This document shows, piece by piece, positions 18,654 through 30,400 of a DNA stretch of 64,000 bases. A model generated the notes under the pieces. It ran no database searches and had not been told where the DNA came from. It saw nothing but the letters and a program-made list of their open reading frames with translations. A program made the translations under genes and the position numbers. Source of the DNA: Streptococcus oralis (lineage in GTDB: Bacteria > Bacillota > Bacilli > Lactobacillales > Streptococcaceae); contig NZ_CP019562.1 in NCBI RefSeq assembly GCF_001983955.1, positions 1,302,001 through 1,366,000 on the forward strand, read 5' to 3'. Every line of letters begins with the position of its first letter. The stretch's first letter is position 1.

Positions 18654-19246
18654 AATCTTCCTTTCTAAATTACCGAAAACATTAAAACGACCAACTCTGA
18701 TAATAGATTCCCAATACTCATCTCCTTTCAGACTTATTGAAATACATGAGAGTTATTAATTAAACTACATCATATTAACATATTTCATAACTATATGTGA
18801 GTACAATACTTATCGTATTTGTTCTGTACTTAATATAGAAATTTCCTTTAATTTCATTATAAAACAAAATTAACTTTTTTTGTAATATTATGAGGTTATT
18901 GCCTTTTGAAAATGTTGACACAGTGTAAAATTACTGTCATAAAAATTAATTCTTTCATCACACTGAAGTTTCTTTAAGTTTAGTGTACACATACGAACAA
19001 CTTCTCTTTTACACAAACAGAAAGAAACATTGCACAAAACATTCCATTTATTTATAAGTTTGATACACCTTAATAATTATCCAAACTATTTTATATAAGT
19101 AAAAATCGGAAGAGATTTAGCAATAGTCATATACCATACTGGTAAATAGTTTAATTTATCATATTTCATTATTCTGAATCATAGAAAAAAGACCAGGGGG
19201 TTATCCCTGATCTTTCTTTACTGTACTTATTGGCTACTAAATGAGA
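18654..19246. other. 593-bp AT-rich intergenic region
   Basis: There is no gene of normal size. On the minus strand a TATAAT box lies about 200 nt upstream of the 1120-residue adhesin gene, implying a long 5' leader. Within that leader, 18665-18721 could encode an 18-residue hydrophobic peptide (MSIGNLLSELVVLMFSVI) ending right before the adhesin ribosome site. Its own ribosome site directly abuts the ATG, so it is doubtful. The far end holds the terminator of the upstream adhesin gene (19188-19215). The rest shows only AT-rich sequence. Confidence 0.6.
19188..19215 (-). terminator. Terminator of the ten-repeat adhesin gene
   Basis: An 11-bp stem (AAAGACCAGGG / CCCTGATCTTT with one mismatch) with a 6-nt loop is followed by a T7 run on the minus strand. 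Confidence 0.85.
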
Positions 19247-22200
19247 TTAGTCTTCTTTTCTTCGTTTAGTTGCTACAAGACCTGCACCTAAAGCTAGAAG
19301 AGCTAAACCTGCTGCTAATGCAGCTTGTCCAGATTCACTTCCAGTGTTTGGTAGGTTAGGATTTTCTGGTTCAGTTTGGTCCGTTACTACTAACTTACCA
19401 TCCTTAAACTCAACCTGATTTCCACTAGCATTTACCACTGTTACAGTTCCGTCGTAGTTAACTTGGAATGTAATATCTGTTACTGCTAAGTATCCAGTTG
19501 GAGCGGCTTCTTCATGGAAAGTATATACTCCTGGAGTCAAATCAAGTACATGTGATTGATTGGCTTTTGAAGTCCATTCAGCCACAGGACTACCTGCAAC
19601 TTTTTCTCCACGGAAAATTTGGATTTTTGCACCCGCGATTTCTTCACCCGCTAGATTTACCTTGCTGAAGGTGATCTTACGTGGAAGGTCATCATCTTTA
19701 TCAGTTACAGTTACAGTTGAACCGTTTGTGGCAACTTTGTTTTCTTCACCTTTAGAGTCTTTTTCACCAACATTTGTCACTTCCACTGTGCCATCATGTT
19801 TGACTTGGAAAGTGATGTCCGTTACTTTGAGGTATCCAGTTGGGGCTGCTTCCTCATGGAAGGTGTAAGTACCTGGAGCCAAGTTAAGATCTTTAGACTT
19901 ACCAGCTTCTGAAGTCCAGCTTTCTACGGCTGTGCCTTCTGCCTTGTCGCCCTTGTAGATCTTGATTTGAGCGCCTGCGATTTCTGTTCCACCAAGGCTA
20001 ACCTTGCTAAAGGTAATCTTACGTGGAAGGTCATCATCTTTATCAGTTACAGTTACAGTTGAACCGTTTGTGGCAACTTTGTTTTCTTCACCCTTAGAGT
20101 CTTTCTCACCAACGTTTGTCACTTCCACTGTGCCATCATGTTTGACTTGGAAAGTGATGTCCGTTACTTTGAGGTAACCGGTTGGAGCTGCTTCCTCATG
20201 GAAGGTGTAAGTACCTGGGGCCAAGTTGAGATCTTTAGACTTACCAGCTTCAGATGTCCAGCTTTCTACGGCTGTGCCTTCTGCCTTATCGCCCTTGTAG
20301 ATCTTGATTTGAGCACCCGCGATTTCTTCACCCGCTAGATTTACCTTGCTGAAGGTAATCTTACGTGGTAGGTCATCATCTTTATCAGTTACAGTTACAG
20401 TTGAACCGTTTGTGGCAACTTTGTTTTCTTCACCCTTAGAGTCTTTCTCACCAACGTTTGTCACTTCCACTGTGCCATCATGTTTGACTTGGAAAGTGAT
20501 GTCCGTTACTTTGAGGTAACCGGTTGGAGCTGCTTCCTCATGGAAGGTGTAAGTACCTGGAGCCAAGTTAAGATCTTTAGACTTACCAGCTTCTGAAGTC
20601 CAGCTTTCTACGGCTGTGCCTTCTGCCTTGTCGCCCTTGTAGATCTTGATTTGAGCGCCTGCGATTTCTGTTCCACCAAGGCTAACCTTGCTGAAGGTAA
20701 TCTTACGTGGTAGGTCATCATCTTTATCAGTTACAGTTACAGTTGAACCGTTTGTGGCAACTTTGTTTTCTTCACCCTTAGAGTCTTTCTCACCAACGTT
20801 TGTCACTTCCACTGTGCCATCATGTTTGACTTGGAAAGTGATGTCCGTTACTTTGAGGTAACCGGTTGGAGCTGCTTCCTCATGGAAGGTGTAAGTACCT
20901 GGAGCCAAGTTAAGATCTTTAGACTTACCAGCTTCTGAAGTCCAGCTTTCTACGGCTGTGCCTTCTGCCTTGTCGCCCTTGTAGATCTTGATTTGAGCGC
21001 CTGCGATTTCTGTACCACCAAGGTTAACTTTACTGAAAGTAATAGCTTTTGGACTATCATCGTCTTTATCCGTTACTGTAACAGTTGAGCCATTGGTTAC
21101 GACTTTGTTTTCTTCACCCTTAGAGTCTTTCTCACCAACGTTGGTCACTTCCACTGTGCCATCATGTTTGACTTGGAAAGTGATGTCCGTTACTTTGAGG
21201 TAACCGGTTGGAGCTGCTTCCTCATGGAAGGTGTAAGTACCTGGGGCCAAGTTGAGATCTTTAGACTTACCAGCTTCTGAAGTCCAGCTTTCTACAGCTG
21301 TACCTTCTGCCTTATCGCCTTTGAAGATCTTGATTTGAGCGCCTGCGATTTCTGTTCCACCAAGGCTAACCTTGCTGAAGGTAATCTTACGTGGAAGGTC
21401 ATCGTCTTTATCGGTTATAGTTACAGTTGAGCCGTTGGTAACGACTTTGTTTTCTTCACCTTTAGAGTCTTTCTCACCAACGTTGGTCACTTCCACTGTG
21501 CCATCATGTTTGACTTGGAAAGTGATGTCGGTTATTTTGAGGTAGCCTGTTGGAGCGGCCTCCTCATGGAAGGTGTAAGTGCCTGGAGACAAATTCAAGT
21601 CTTTAGACTTACCAGCTTCTGAAGTCCAGCTTTCTACAGCTGTACCTTCTGCCTTATCGCCCTTGTAGATCTTGATTTGTGCTCCTGCGATTTCTGTACC
21701 ACCAAGGCTAACCTTACTGAAGGTAATCTTACGTGGACTATCATCATCTTTATCAGTGACTTTGATTGTTGAACCATCGGTTACGACTGTATTGTCCTCG
21801 CCTTTAGCATCCTTAGTACCAACATTCGTCACTTTAACTGTTCCATCATAGTTAACTTGGAAAGTGATATCCGTTACTTTGAGGTATCCAGTTGGGGCTG
21901 CTTCCTCATGGAAGGTGTAAGTACCTGGGGCCAAGTTCAATTCTTTAGACTTACCAGCTTCTGAAGTCCAGCTTTCTACAGCTGTACCTTCTGCCTTATC
22001 GCCTTTGAAGATCTTGATTTGTGCTCCTGCGATTTCAACCCCACCAAGACTAATTTTACTGAACGTGATTTTACGAGCTACATCGTCATCTTTATCAGTA
22101 ACTGTCAGAGTTGAATTTTGGGCTACAACACGATTGTCTTCACCTTTAGAATCTTTTTCACCTACTTTTGTCACTTCAACAGTACCGTTAGGTTTAACTT

Positions 22201-24040
22201 GGAAAGTGATATCCGTTACTTTGAGGTAGCCAGTTGGGGCTGCTTCCTCATGGAAAGTGTAGATACCAGGTTCAAGATTCAATTGCTTAGGTTGGTCAGT
22301 TGAAGTCCAGCTTTCTACGGCTGTACCTTCAGCTTTTTCGCCCTTGTAGATCTTAATCTGTGCACCAGCGATTTCATTTCCTCCAAGGTTTACCTTACTG
22401 AAGGTAATCGCCTTTGGAGTTGTATCTTCTTTGTCAGTGATTGACAAAACAGAACCAGTTGTTACGACAGTATCTGTTGTACCTTTTTTGACAATTGTAA
22501 TAGAACCATCAGCATTGACCGTGAAGGTAACATCATCAACATACTGATACCCATCTGGAGCAACGGACTCTGTTAGAGTATAGGTACCAGGAGCTAATTT
22601 AATCACTTTAGAAGTATTAGCTTCTGTTGTCCAGTCTGCTACAGGTGGAGCTTCTGGTCTTACACGATCTCCACTATAGATTTTCAGTTCCGCTCCTGGA
22701 ATTTCTTTTCCATTTGGATCCACCTTTTTGAAAGTAATCTCTTTCTCAGTTGGTGTCTTCGGAGGTGTCTTCTTATTTTCAATTCGACGTTCTACTGATT
22801 TGTCTGAACCAAACTCATCTGGAGAAATTTTAATATCTTCAGTTAATTTGTCATAGCCAAGAGGAGCAGTTACTTCACGAATTGTATAGTTGTCTCGCAA
22901 CAATTTGCCTACACTAGCGTTACCATCAGAATCTGTTGTCAATCGTCCAACAACGGCTTGGTTACGATCACGAATCACTTCAAAAACTGCACCTTGTAAA
23001 GGTTGGCCTGCTTCGTCTACCTTATGAATTTTAATGGTGAAAACATATCCTTCCGCAACACCACCTGCAATCTGGTAAATACGCGTGCTAGTTGATTGTT
23101 CATTCTCACTACCATTGTAACTCATGTTAGCTACGTTCGTAATTTCCTCTCCATCAACAAGATCGTAATTCGCTTTAGCTCGATACTCGATCATATAACC
23201 AAAACCATTAGTATCTCCTAAAGGAAGGGTGAAACCATCACTATTCGCATTTACCACTAGTTGGTTTTTAAAGGTTTCAGTCATATCCTGAGCATCGGAC
23301 CATTTCCAGTCTCCGTTATTCCAGCTCCAGTTTACTTTATAAATACGAAAAGTATCTGGTAGGAATATCATATTTGGAGAAGAGAAAGCATCTTTGATAG
23401 TGACATCACTGTAGTTCGCCATATTGCGGTTTACAGTAATGTTATAACGGATTACATTTTTCTCGTCATCCTTGTATTGGAAGGAACTCTTTTCAATTTT
23501 AGAGTCGTATTTCCCTGGAGGGCCGTTATAACGGATTTTCCCTGCAAATAGAACTCTATGGCCTACTGTAACGTTAACATCAACGTCTTTTTCTTCTGAA
23601 ACAACGTCATGGTCAACTCGGACATAGACAAAGAATTTCCCCCTAACGCCAGAATTATTCTCAACAAATTTTGTATAAGTGAGAGTAATTGTTTTGCTAG
23701 CTGCATCTAAACGACCAGTAGCTACAAGATTGTTAGAAGCATCTCGTAATTCAATGTCTGAAGAGTTTGAAAATGTAATCTCTGATGGCAATTGAAGTGT
23801 TGTTGTATCACCTTCATGCACCGTATTATCTGGCAAAACAAAATCTGCAGTAAGACGGAATTCTTGCCAAATATCCAACCCTTGCGTTAAAGCTTCACCA
23901 GATCTGTTTTCAACACCAACACTAGTGATAACATCATTATACTCTGTCGCATGTACTTGCGTCAGAGGGGCAAACGATTGGAGAATAACTCCCAAACAAA
24001 GAATAAGAATCTGAATCCAAGATCTTATTTTCTTGTTCAT
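19247..24040 (-). CDS. LPXTG-anchored SpaA/CnaB ten-repeat adhesin
   Basis: This 1597-residue surface protein has a signal peptide of about 32 residues (cleavage near HA/TEYND). An N-terminal Cna/SdrG-like adhesive region reaches about residue 330. A prealbumin-like CnaB domain (about 335-420, KIHKVDEAGQPLQGAVFEV) follows. Then ten tandem repeats of about 114 residues run from about residue 433, each starting (K/A)ITFSKV and containing EIAGAQIKIYKGD and TFHEEAAPTGYL. LPNTG is at 1563, followed by a membrane helix and KRRKED. The repeats look like SpaA-type prealbumin domains, with Lys in the FSKV strand and Glu in the HEE strand fitting an intramolecular isopeptide or related cross-link. They would act as a stiff stalk. 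Repeats 3-8 are nearly identical in DNA. It is wall-anchored by sortase A; the ligand is unknown. Confidence 0.9.
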   Translation of the reverse strand: MNKKIRSWIQILILCLGVILQSFAPLTQVHATEYNDVITSVGVENRSGEALTQGLDIWQEFRLTADFVLPDNTVHEGDTTTLQLPSEITFSNSSDIELRDASNNLVATGRLDAASKTITLTYTKFVENNSGVRGKFFVYVRVDHDVVSEEKDVDVNVTVGHRVLFAGKIRYNGPPGKYDSKIEKSSFQYKDDEKNVIRYNITVNRNMANYSDVTIKDAFSSPNMIFLPDTFRIYKVNWSWNNGDWKWSDAQDMTETFKNQLVVNANSDGFTLPLGDTNGFGYMIEYRAKANYDLVDGEEITNVANMSYNGSENEQSTSTRIYQIAGGVAEGYVFTIKIHKVDEAGQPLQGAVFEVIRDRNQAVVGRLTTDSDGNASVGKLLRDNYTIREVTAPLGYDKLTEDIKISPDEFGSDKSVERRIENKKTPPKTPTEKEITFKKVDPNGKEIPGAELKIYSGDRVRPEAPPVADWTTEANTSKVIKLAPGTYTLTESVAPDGYQYVDDVTFTVNADGSITIVKKGTTDTVVTTGSVLSITDKEDTTPKAITFSKVNLGGNEIAGAQIKIYKGEKAEGTAVESWTSTDQPKQLNLEPGIYTFHEEAAPTGYLKVTDITFQVKPNGTVEVTKVGEKDSKGEDNRVVAQNSTLTVTDKDDDVARKITFSKISLGGVEIAGAQIKIFKGDKAEGTAVESWTSEAGKSKELNLAPGTYTFHEEAAPTGYLKVTDITFQVNYDGTVKVTNVGTKDAKGEDNTVVTDGSTIKVTDKDDDSPRKITFSKVSLGGTEIAGAQIKIYKGDKAEGTAVESWTSEAGKSKDLNLSPGTYTFHEEAAPTGYLKITDITFQVKHDGTVEVTNVGEKDSKGEENKVVTNGSTVTITDKDDDLPRKITFSKVSLGGTEIAGAQIKIFKGDKAEGTAVESWTSEAGKSKDLNLAPGTYTFHEEAAPTGYLKVTDITFQVKHDGTVEVTNVGEKDSKGEENKVVTNGSTVTVTDKDDDSPKAITFSKVNLGGTEIAGAQIKIYKGDKAEGTAVESWTSEAGKSKDLNLAPGTYTFHEEAAPTGYLKVTDITFQVKHDGTVEVTNVGEKDSKGEENKVATNGSTVTVTDKDDDLPRKITFSKVSLGGTEIAGAQIKIYKGDKAEGTAVESWTSEAGKSKDLNLAPGTYTFHEEAAPTGYLKVTDITFQVKHDGTVEVTNVGEKDSKGEENKVATNGSTVTVTDKDDDLPRKITFSKVNLAGEEIAGAQIKIYKGDKAEGTAVESWTSEAGKSKDLNLAPGTYTFHEEAAPTGYLKVTDITFQVKHDGTVEVTNVGEKDSKGEENKVATNGSTVTVTDKDDDLPRKITFSKVSLGGTEIAGAQIKIYKGDKAEGTAVESWTSEAGKSKDLNLAPGTYTFHEEAAPTGYLKVTDITFQVKHDGTVEVTNVGEKDSKGEENKVATNGSTVTVTDKDDDLPRKITFSKVNLAGEEIAGAKIQIFRGEKVAGSPVAEWTSKANQSHVLDLTPGVYTFHEEAAPTGYLAVTDITFQVNYDGTVTVVNASGNQVEFKDGKLVVTDQTEPENPNLPNTGSESGQAALAAGLALLALGAGLVATKRRKED
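19600..22400 (-). repeat. Tandem 342-bp repeats inside the adhesin gene
   Basis: Identical landmarks recur every 342 bp (for example the GTCCAGC ends at 19920, 20262 and 20604), corresponding to 114 residues. Six central copies are almost identical. The last four alternate SLGGTE / NLAGEE variants at the start of the repeat, showing that a two-repeat (684-bp) unit was duplicated. Copy number is likely variable between strains, and assembly collapse is a risk. Confidence 0.92.
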
Positions 24041-24493
24041 TGAATCTTCCTTTCTTAATAATATTCAATTGTAAATGTACAATGTAATTGTAAACTAATT
24101 GATTGTCCCCAACTAATCACCATTTCCCTTTTTCAAGTAAAAATTGATAGCTACATTACTTTCATATTTTATCATACTATTTAAAAAAAGGCTAGAAACA
24201 TCAAACATTTTTTAAAATTTATTTTACTATTTAAAATTCATATTTTCTTATCGAATTCCCCATCAATTTATTGTATCGTTTTCTCCTATCATCGAAACAG
24301 AAACTGGTATATTTTACCGCTATTTTTTAAAAAATAAGTTCACCTTGTTTTCGATACCAGATAGTGTTTTTATCATTTTGGTTATCTGATTTCATAAACG
24401 TTAAATTGTTCTAGAGAGAATGCTTCTACCTATTAAAAAGACCAGGTTTCCCTGGTCTTTCTGAGATACAATTAGAAGAAATACTGATTCATT
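24041..24493. other. 453-bp AT-rich intergenic region
   Basis: No gene is visible. It contains the probable promoter of the ten-repeat adhesin gene (minus-strand TGATAAAAT, about 130 nt upstream of its ATG). Two direct copies of AATTGTAAA spaced 19 bp apart (24067-24075 and 24086-24094) lie in the leader. The terminator of bgaA is at the far end. The remainder is AT-rich and I see no other structure. Confidence 0.6.
24435..24460 (-). terminator. bgaA terminator
   Basis: A 10-bp perfect stem (AAAGACCAGG / CCTGGTCTTT) with a 4-nt loop is followed on the minus strand by five T residues, about 35 bp after the stop codon. Confidence 0.85.
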
Positions 24494-27400
24494 CTAGTCT
24501 TCTTTTTTGCCTTTAGTGGCCACTAGACCTGCACTCAAACCAAGAAGAGCTAGGCCTGCTGCTAGGGCTGCTTGACTTTCTGCACTTCCTGTATTTGGTA
24601 ACTGTTCTTCTTGAGCTTGACTAGCTTCACTTGAAGCAATTTCTTTTGTATCTGCTTTTTCTGATACTTGTGGTTTTGTAGATTCTTGAGGTACTGGTTT
24701 AGTTGTTTCACTAGCCGTACCAACTTCTACAATGCGATCTTGAGCCATGACTTTATCATAGCTTTCTTTTTCAGTTCGCTTGCCATTTTCAACTTCGATC
24801 AAGTGAACACGGATACCTTTTTGACCTTCTTGGAGAACACGAGTTTGACCCGCTGGAAGCTGATCATTCTTTTGTTCCTGAACCTTGAAATCAATTGTTT
24901 CTTCTTCGATTACAAGTTCTGGTCTGTTAAGGACTAGGTTCTTCACTTCATCTTCTGGAAGAGAAGTTCCTGGTTTAGTGCCAACTTCTACTATACGATC
25001 TTGAGCAGCGACTTTATCGTAAGTTTCTTTAAGCTGACGTTTTCCATTTTCCACTTCAATCAAGTGAAGACGAATACCTTTTTGACCTTCTTGTAGGACA
25101 CGAGTTTCTCCTAGGTACAACTTATCAGACTTACGCTCCTGAACCTTGAAGTCAATGATTTCTTCTTCGACTATAAGTTCGGGTCTGTCGAGGACAAGGT
25201 TCTTCACTTCGTCTTCTGGAAGAGAGGTTCCTGGTTTTGTTCCGACCAAGACGATGCGGTCTGTCGGAGCCTCTACCACTTCGCGAAGTTTTTCTTCCTT
25301 ACTTCCACTAGGATTAACCGCTGTGAAGATCCGTTCCTTACCAACTTTTCCTTCTTGTTCTACACGAGTTTCACCTAGATACAGTGTTGAATCCTTTTTC
25401 TCAACTGTCTTATAGGCCAAATCTTTTTCAACAAATTCGAGTTTTGGAAGATCTTCTTGTACAGCAGCAACAGTCTTCTCAGAAACTGGTTTTTCCTTAG
25501 TCAACTGAATACGGTATTCCTTGACTTGTTTTCCACTTTCTGAAACAAGGCGAACAAGTACTGGAAGGCTATCGTCTCCGCTATCTACAACTGTTGAAGC
25601 TACTTGATTACTTTCTTCGACTGAGACTTTTGGACGTTGACCTTTATAGGTGATTTGGTAGTCTTGACGATCTTCAGCGAGGTCAGGAAGCTCTTTTCCA
25701 TCGACAAGAATCTTTGATTGGGTACTTTCTTGAGGCAATTCACTTGGTGCAAGGAAGGTCATCTCAATCATCGCAACACCGCTCTTGTCTGCTTTACGCT
25801 CCATACGCCATCTCATGGCTTTGGCTTTGACAGCTTTAAATGTTACGTTGATTTCATCACCAGCTGCGATGTCTTTATCCGCACGATAAGGAACAGCTTC
25901 CCAATTTTCTGGATTGTTGAATGGATGGGCTGCATCGTAGGCTTGGTAGTTTGAATAGTAGGTTGGCACTTCAAACTCTGGGCCAATATAACGTTCCAAA
26001 ACGAGTTTAGATGGTGCATCTGTACCACTATCTGCAAAGAAATGAAGTTTGGCTTGCGCTACAGTCCGTTCTACAATCTTACCATTTTCACGGAAGATCA
26101 CACCTGCTGATACTTCTGGATTAGAAGATGGTGTTGGAGACCAGTTTGTCCAACGACGATTTTCTGAATGATTTCCGTCATTGAGATAGTCCACACGGTC
26201 ATGGGAGTTTCTATCAATGTCGTTAGTGGCTGAAGCAAAGGCGCGGTTACTATTTTCATCATACTCTGGGTTATTTGAAAGAGCTTCACCAAGTTTGTCT
26301 GTCACTCGTACAGTGAACTCAGCAACAAGATCACTACCAAGGACACGACCTCGAACGGTAAATTGACCTGCTTTTGTCAGATTTTCTGCTGGAACTTCTT
26401 CCCATTCAACTGCCAAGTCTTTTGTTTCGTAACCGTCTTTACCTGTGAAGTAAACCGGAACCTTAGTTGGCAATTCAAGTGGTTGTCCTACTTGTAGCAA
26501 GCGAGCTTGTTTGACCGCAGCAACTGGTTTACGAGAGAGCAAATCTTTATTGCTTGTAAAGTGTAGACGGTATTCTCCTAGGATGTCGCCATTTTCAGCT
26601 TTCGCGATGACACGGACTGGCTCTCCTTCACGAACACTTGGAACGACGGTAGCGAGACCATTGTTGCTAACACTTGCTGTTACTGCAGGAACTTTTCCAT
26701 CTACAGACTCAAGGTAGTAGTCTGTCAAATCAGGGTTGAAGTTCGCTAAGTCTTTACCGTAAACTTGGATTCTCGTTTGTCCTTGTTTAGCTGCTGCGAC
26801 TTGTTTCGCAAAAATTTGTACTTCTGTGATAGACGTTCCTTTCTTGCTATCAAGTCGAACCATACGAATGCGAACCGCATAGGTTTCAACCTTGTCAAAG
26901 CTGAAATGATTCATTTCTCCAGCTTTTAATTGAGCTGGTGCTTTGAGATTGCTTACCTCTTTCCAGTTTGCAGGATCATTAAAGGCATGGTTTTCCTCAC
27001 CTACAAAGCTAGGGTTTTTAGGGGCTGTTGGAACGGTCTTACCGACATAATATTCAATCACATAAGACTTCGGTACACCAACTCCGTGGTCTTCGTGGAA
27101 TCCGACACTTAGATTATCAACTGAACGTTTGCTCAAAATACCTGAATCTCCGAATAGGACACCAACTGAAGCTTCTGGATTACTACGGTTCCAGTTTGTC
27201 CAACGGTTAGCTGGGCGATCATTAAAGGAAATCAATTTATCGTTGACATTTGAAACAGGATCAGTTGGATTTGAGTCTGAAGCAAAGGCCAGTGGCAATT
27301 CTGAACCGGTCCATTGGTCAGAAATATTTGCACCCTGCTCAGTTTGAGCAGATACGCGAACATGAAGTTTAGTTGTTAATTGCGTACCTTCTAGACGACC

Positions 27401-30400
27401 ATTAACTGTAAAGACACCTTCCTTGGCGTATTGGTCAGATTGAATCGCATCCCAAGTAACCTTAGCTGATGAAACGTGACCATTTGAATCGTAGGTACGA
27501 ACGCTTTCTGGTAATTGAGGCGCTTCTGCGATTGGGGTCGTCACACTGACTTCTTCAACTGAAACGATGCCTTCTACAGAGACTTTTGCACGCGCCTCAA
27601 GGTCAAGTCCTTCAACTTTACCTAGAACTTCAAAGGTTTGATAGTGATCGAGTTTTTCTTTTGGAATAGCTTGCCAAGTGACTTTATGAGTTTTAGGGAA
27701 ACCTTTGTCATACTCAACCGTTACTGTTGTTGGAAGAGTAGGTTCTTGATGCAAGTCTGTCACTACATTTACTGGACGGATCGATTGCGCAACCTTCGTC
27801 TCAGTATTGGCTTGGATAGTGAGTTCAACTTGGCCTTTAGCTCCCTCATATTCCGCTTTCAGAGTGACTGCTCCTGGCTTATGTAACTCAAGCATTCCTT
27901 TACGAACCGCGACTTCCCCTTCACCACTTGTAGAGAAGGTTACTTTATCAGCTGGTAAAACTGCTTGTGTTCCGTCTTGATAGTGAGCGAGTACAGACAA
28001 TTTCACTGTTTGGTCTTCTTTAAGACCGTCAACTTGCTCTACTTGTAAGCTCAAGTGGTCAATTTTCGGTGCTTCTTCAAGGAATTGAATTGCATAGGTT
28101 TGAAGAGGTCCACCATCTTTTGGTTGAACATAGATGCTTGCACGCATGCCGTTTGCTGCACTTGCTTGGACTACAGTAACAGCTGCATTTTCAGCACTTG
28201 CTACAACTTCTGGCAAGGATGCACCGTAAGCAAGAGTTCGATATTGCATTGGATTTTGAGTAGTAAGACCAGTGACAGATTCGCCACCAACAGTTACATT
28301 TGGTACTGCAGGAGCCGCAGGATTACCTTCTTCTACCACAAGGGTAGCGTGAATAGTCTCACCACCCAGTTGACCAGTCATTTGAATACGTGATCCTGCA
28401 ACTGACAGTTTAGCTTTATCTGCTTCCGCAATCTCCCACTTATCAACTTCGTATTCTTGTACGCTTCCATCCGTAACAGCAATAGAAACGTATTTGTCAA
28501 CAGCGCTCAAGTCTGTTCCTGGAGCAACACGCTTAACAGTTGGAAGCTCATTTGCGATTGCTAGAATTTCGACACGGGCCTCAACTTCGCGTCCGTCTGC
28601 CATACCTTTAACAGTCACAACTCCTGCTTGGCTCACATCAACTGAAGACCAAGTGACTGGACGTTTTTCACGACTGCCATCACTGTAGATAAAACCGACT
28701 GTCTTCGGCATTTTTGGCTCTTTCTCAATAACAGTACGTACTTTTGGTACTTCTGTACCTAAAACAGTCTTTTCTTGTCCTTCTTTCTTACCTGTAAAGA
28801 CAGTGACTTGGTCCGATTTCAAGAGATCTGAATGAGCTGTCAGTGTGAATTTACCTGCTTGCTCAGTTGATTTAACAATGGCAACCCCTTTACCGTTAAA
28901 GGCTCTGCGAATCCAAGAACCATCTGGTTGTGCCTTGTAGCGTTCACGGCTGGCTTGTTCCCCATTATCTACACCGACAAGTTGACCTTGGCCATGTAAT
29001 TGGAAGCGAACCAGATTATTAGCAGTTGGTACCACATTTCCTTCACTGTCTACGATTTCATAGTAGATGTAAGTCAAGTCTTTTCCATCTGCAGCGATTG
29101 CGTGTTCTTCCTTGATGAGACGAACACCTGCAGGTTGACCTGCAGTGGTAATCTTGTCACGTGCAATTTCTTTACCAGCTTCATCACGAGCTACTGCTTC
29201 TAAGGTACCTGGTTGGTAAGCAACCTTCCACTCAAGATAGAGTTCCTTAGCATTGGCACCTTCTTGGTAGGTACGACCATCACTAGTTTGTTTTTTGTTG
29301 AACTTTTTAACACCGAGAGATTGACCGTTCAAGAACAATTCAACACTTGCAGCATTAGAGTAAGCGCGAACTGGAATCTTTCCTTGTGCATCTTCTACTT
29401 TAGAGGCCAAGTCTCTATTCTCCCAGTTCCAGTGAGGAAGGAGGTGCACCATTGGTTTCTTCTTGACAGAAACCCATTGACTTTGGTAGAGGTAGAAGTC
29501 ATGTTTTGGAATACCGGCTGTATCTACGATACCAAAGTAAGAGCTCTTAACGGGAGTTTGGTTTTGGTTGTGCCATGGTGTAGGTTCACCGATATAGTCC
29601 GTACCTGTCCAGATAAACTGTCCAGCATAGCCAGCGTTGTCACGGTCAAACGTCCATGAATCTGTTGCCGTTTTACCCCAGCCAACTCGGTCATTACCAT
29701 AGTCAGACTGTTCGTAATGACGCTCAGGTCCGTTACTATGTTTCAATTCCTGTTCAGGGCGATAGTAACTTCCACGTGTACGGGTAGCTGAAGATGTTTC
29801 AGAACCGTAAATCAACCAGTTTGGATGTTTCGCACGAAGTTTCTTGTAGTTATCTTCTGAATAGTTGAAACCAACTGCATCCAGTTCATTAGCAATTTTC
29901 TCATGATCACCGCTACCATCACCAAAGCGGAACTTATCTGCTCCCATGGTAACATAACGTGTAGTATCAACATCTTTAATCACTTTTACTAAGCGTTTAA
30001 CCGTTGCAAGAGAATGAGCATTACCATTGGCTTCACCGATTTCGTTTCCGATAGACCACATGAAGACAGCTGGGTTATTTTTATCTCTTTCGACCATGGT
30101 ACGAAGATCGTAGTCAGACCATTTTTCACCTTTTCTAGCTTCTGGGTGAGTGGCATCTTTTTCAAAGAAACGTCCGTAGTCATATGGTTTCTTGCCACCA
30201 TACCACGTATCAAAAGCCTCTTCCTGAACCAGCAAACCAAGTTCTGCTGCGATTTGCAATGTCTGTGGACTTGCAGGGTTATGAGTTGTACGGATGGAGT
30301 TAACGCCCATCTCCTTCATTTGTTTGAGACGACGGTATTCTGCTTTATAATTTTCTTCTGCTCCAAGCGCTCCGTGGTCATGGTGCAAGGAAACACCATG

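Noticed and set aside
18915..18943. Plus-strand TTGACA-N17-CATAAA promoter in the adhesin spacer
   Set aside because: The -10 matches poorly, no gene or terminated RNA is visible downstream on the plus strand, and such matches are common in AT-rich DNA.
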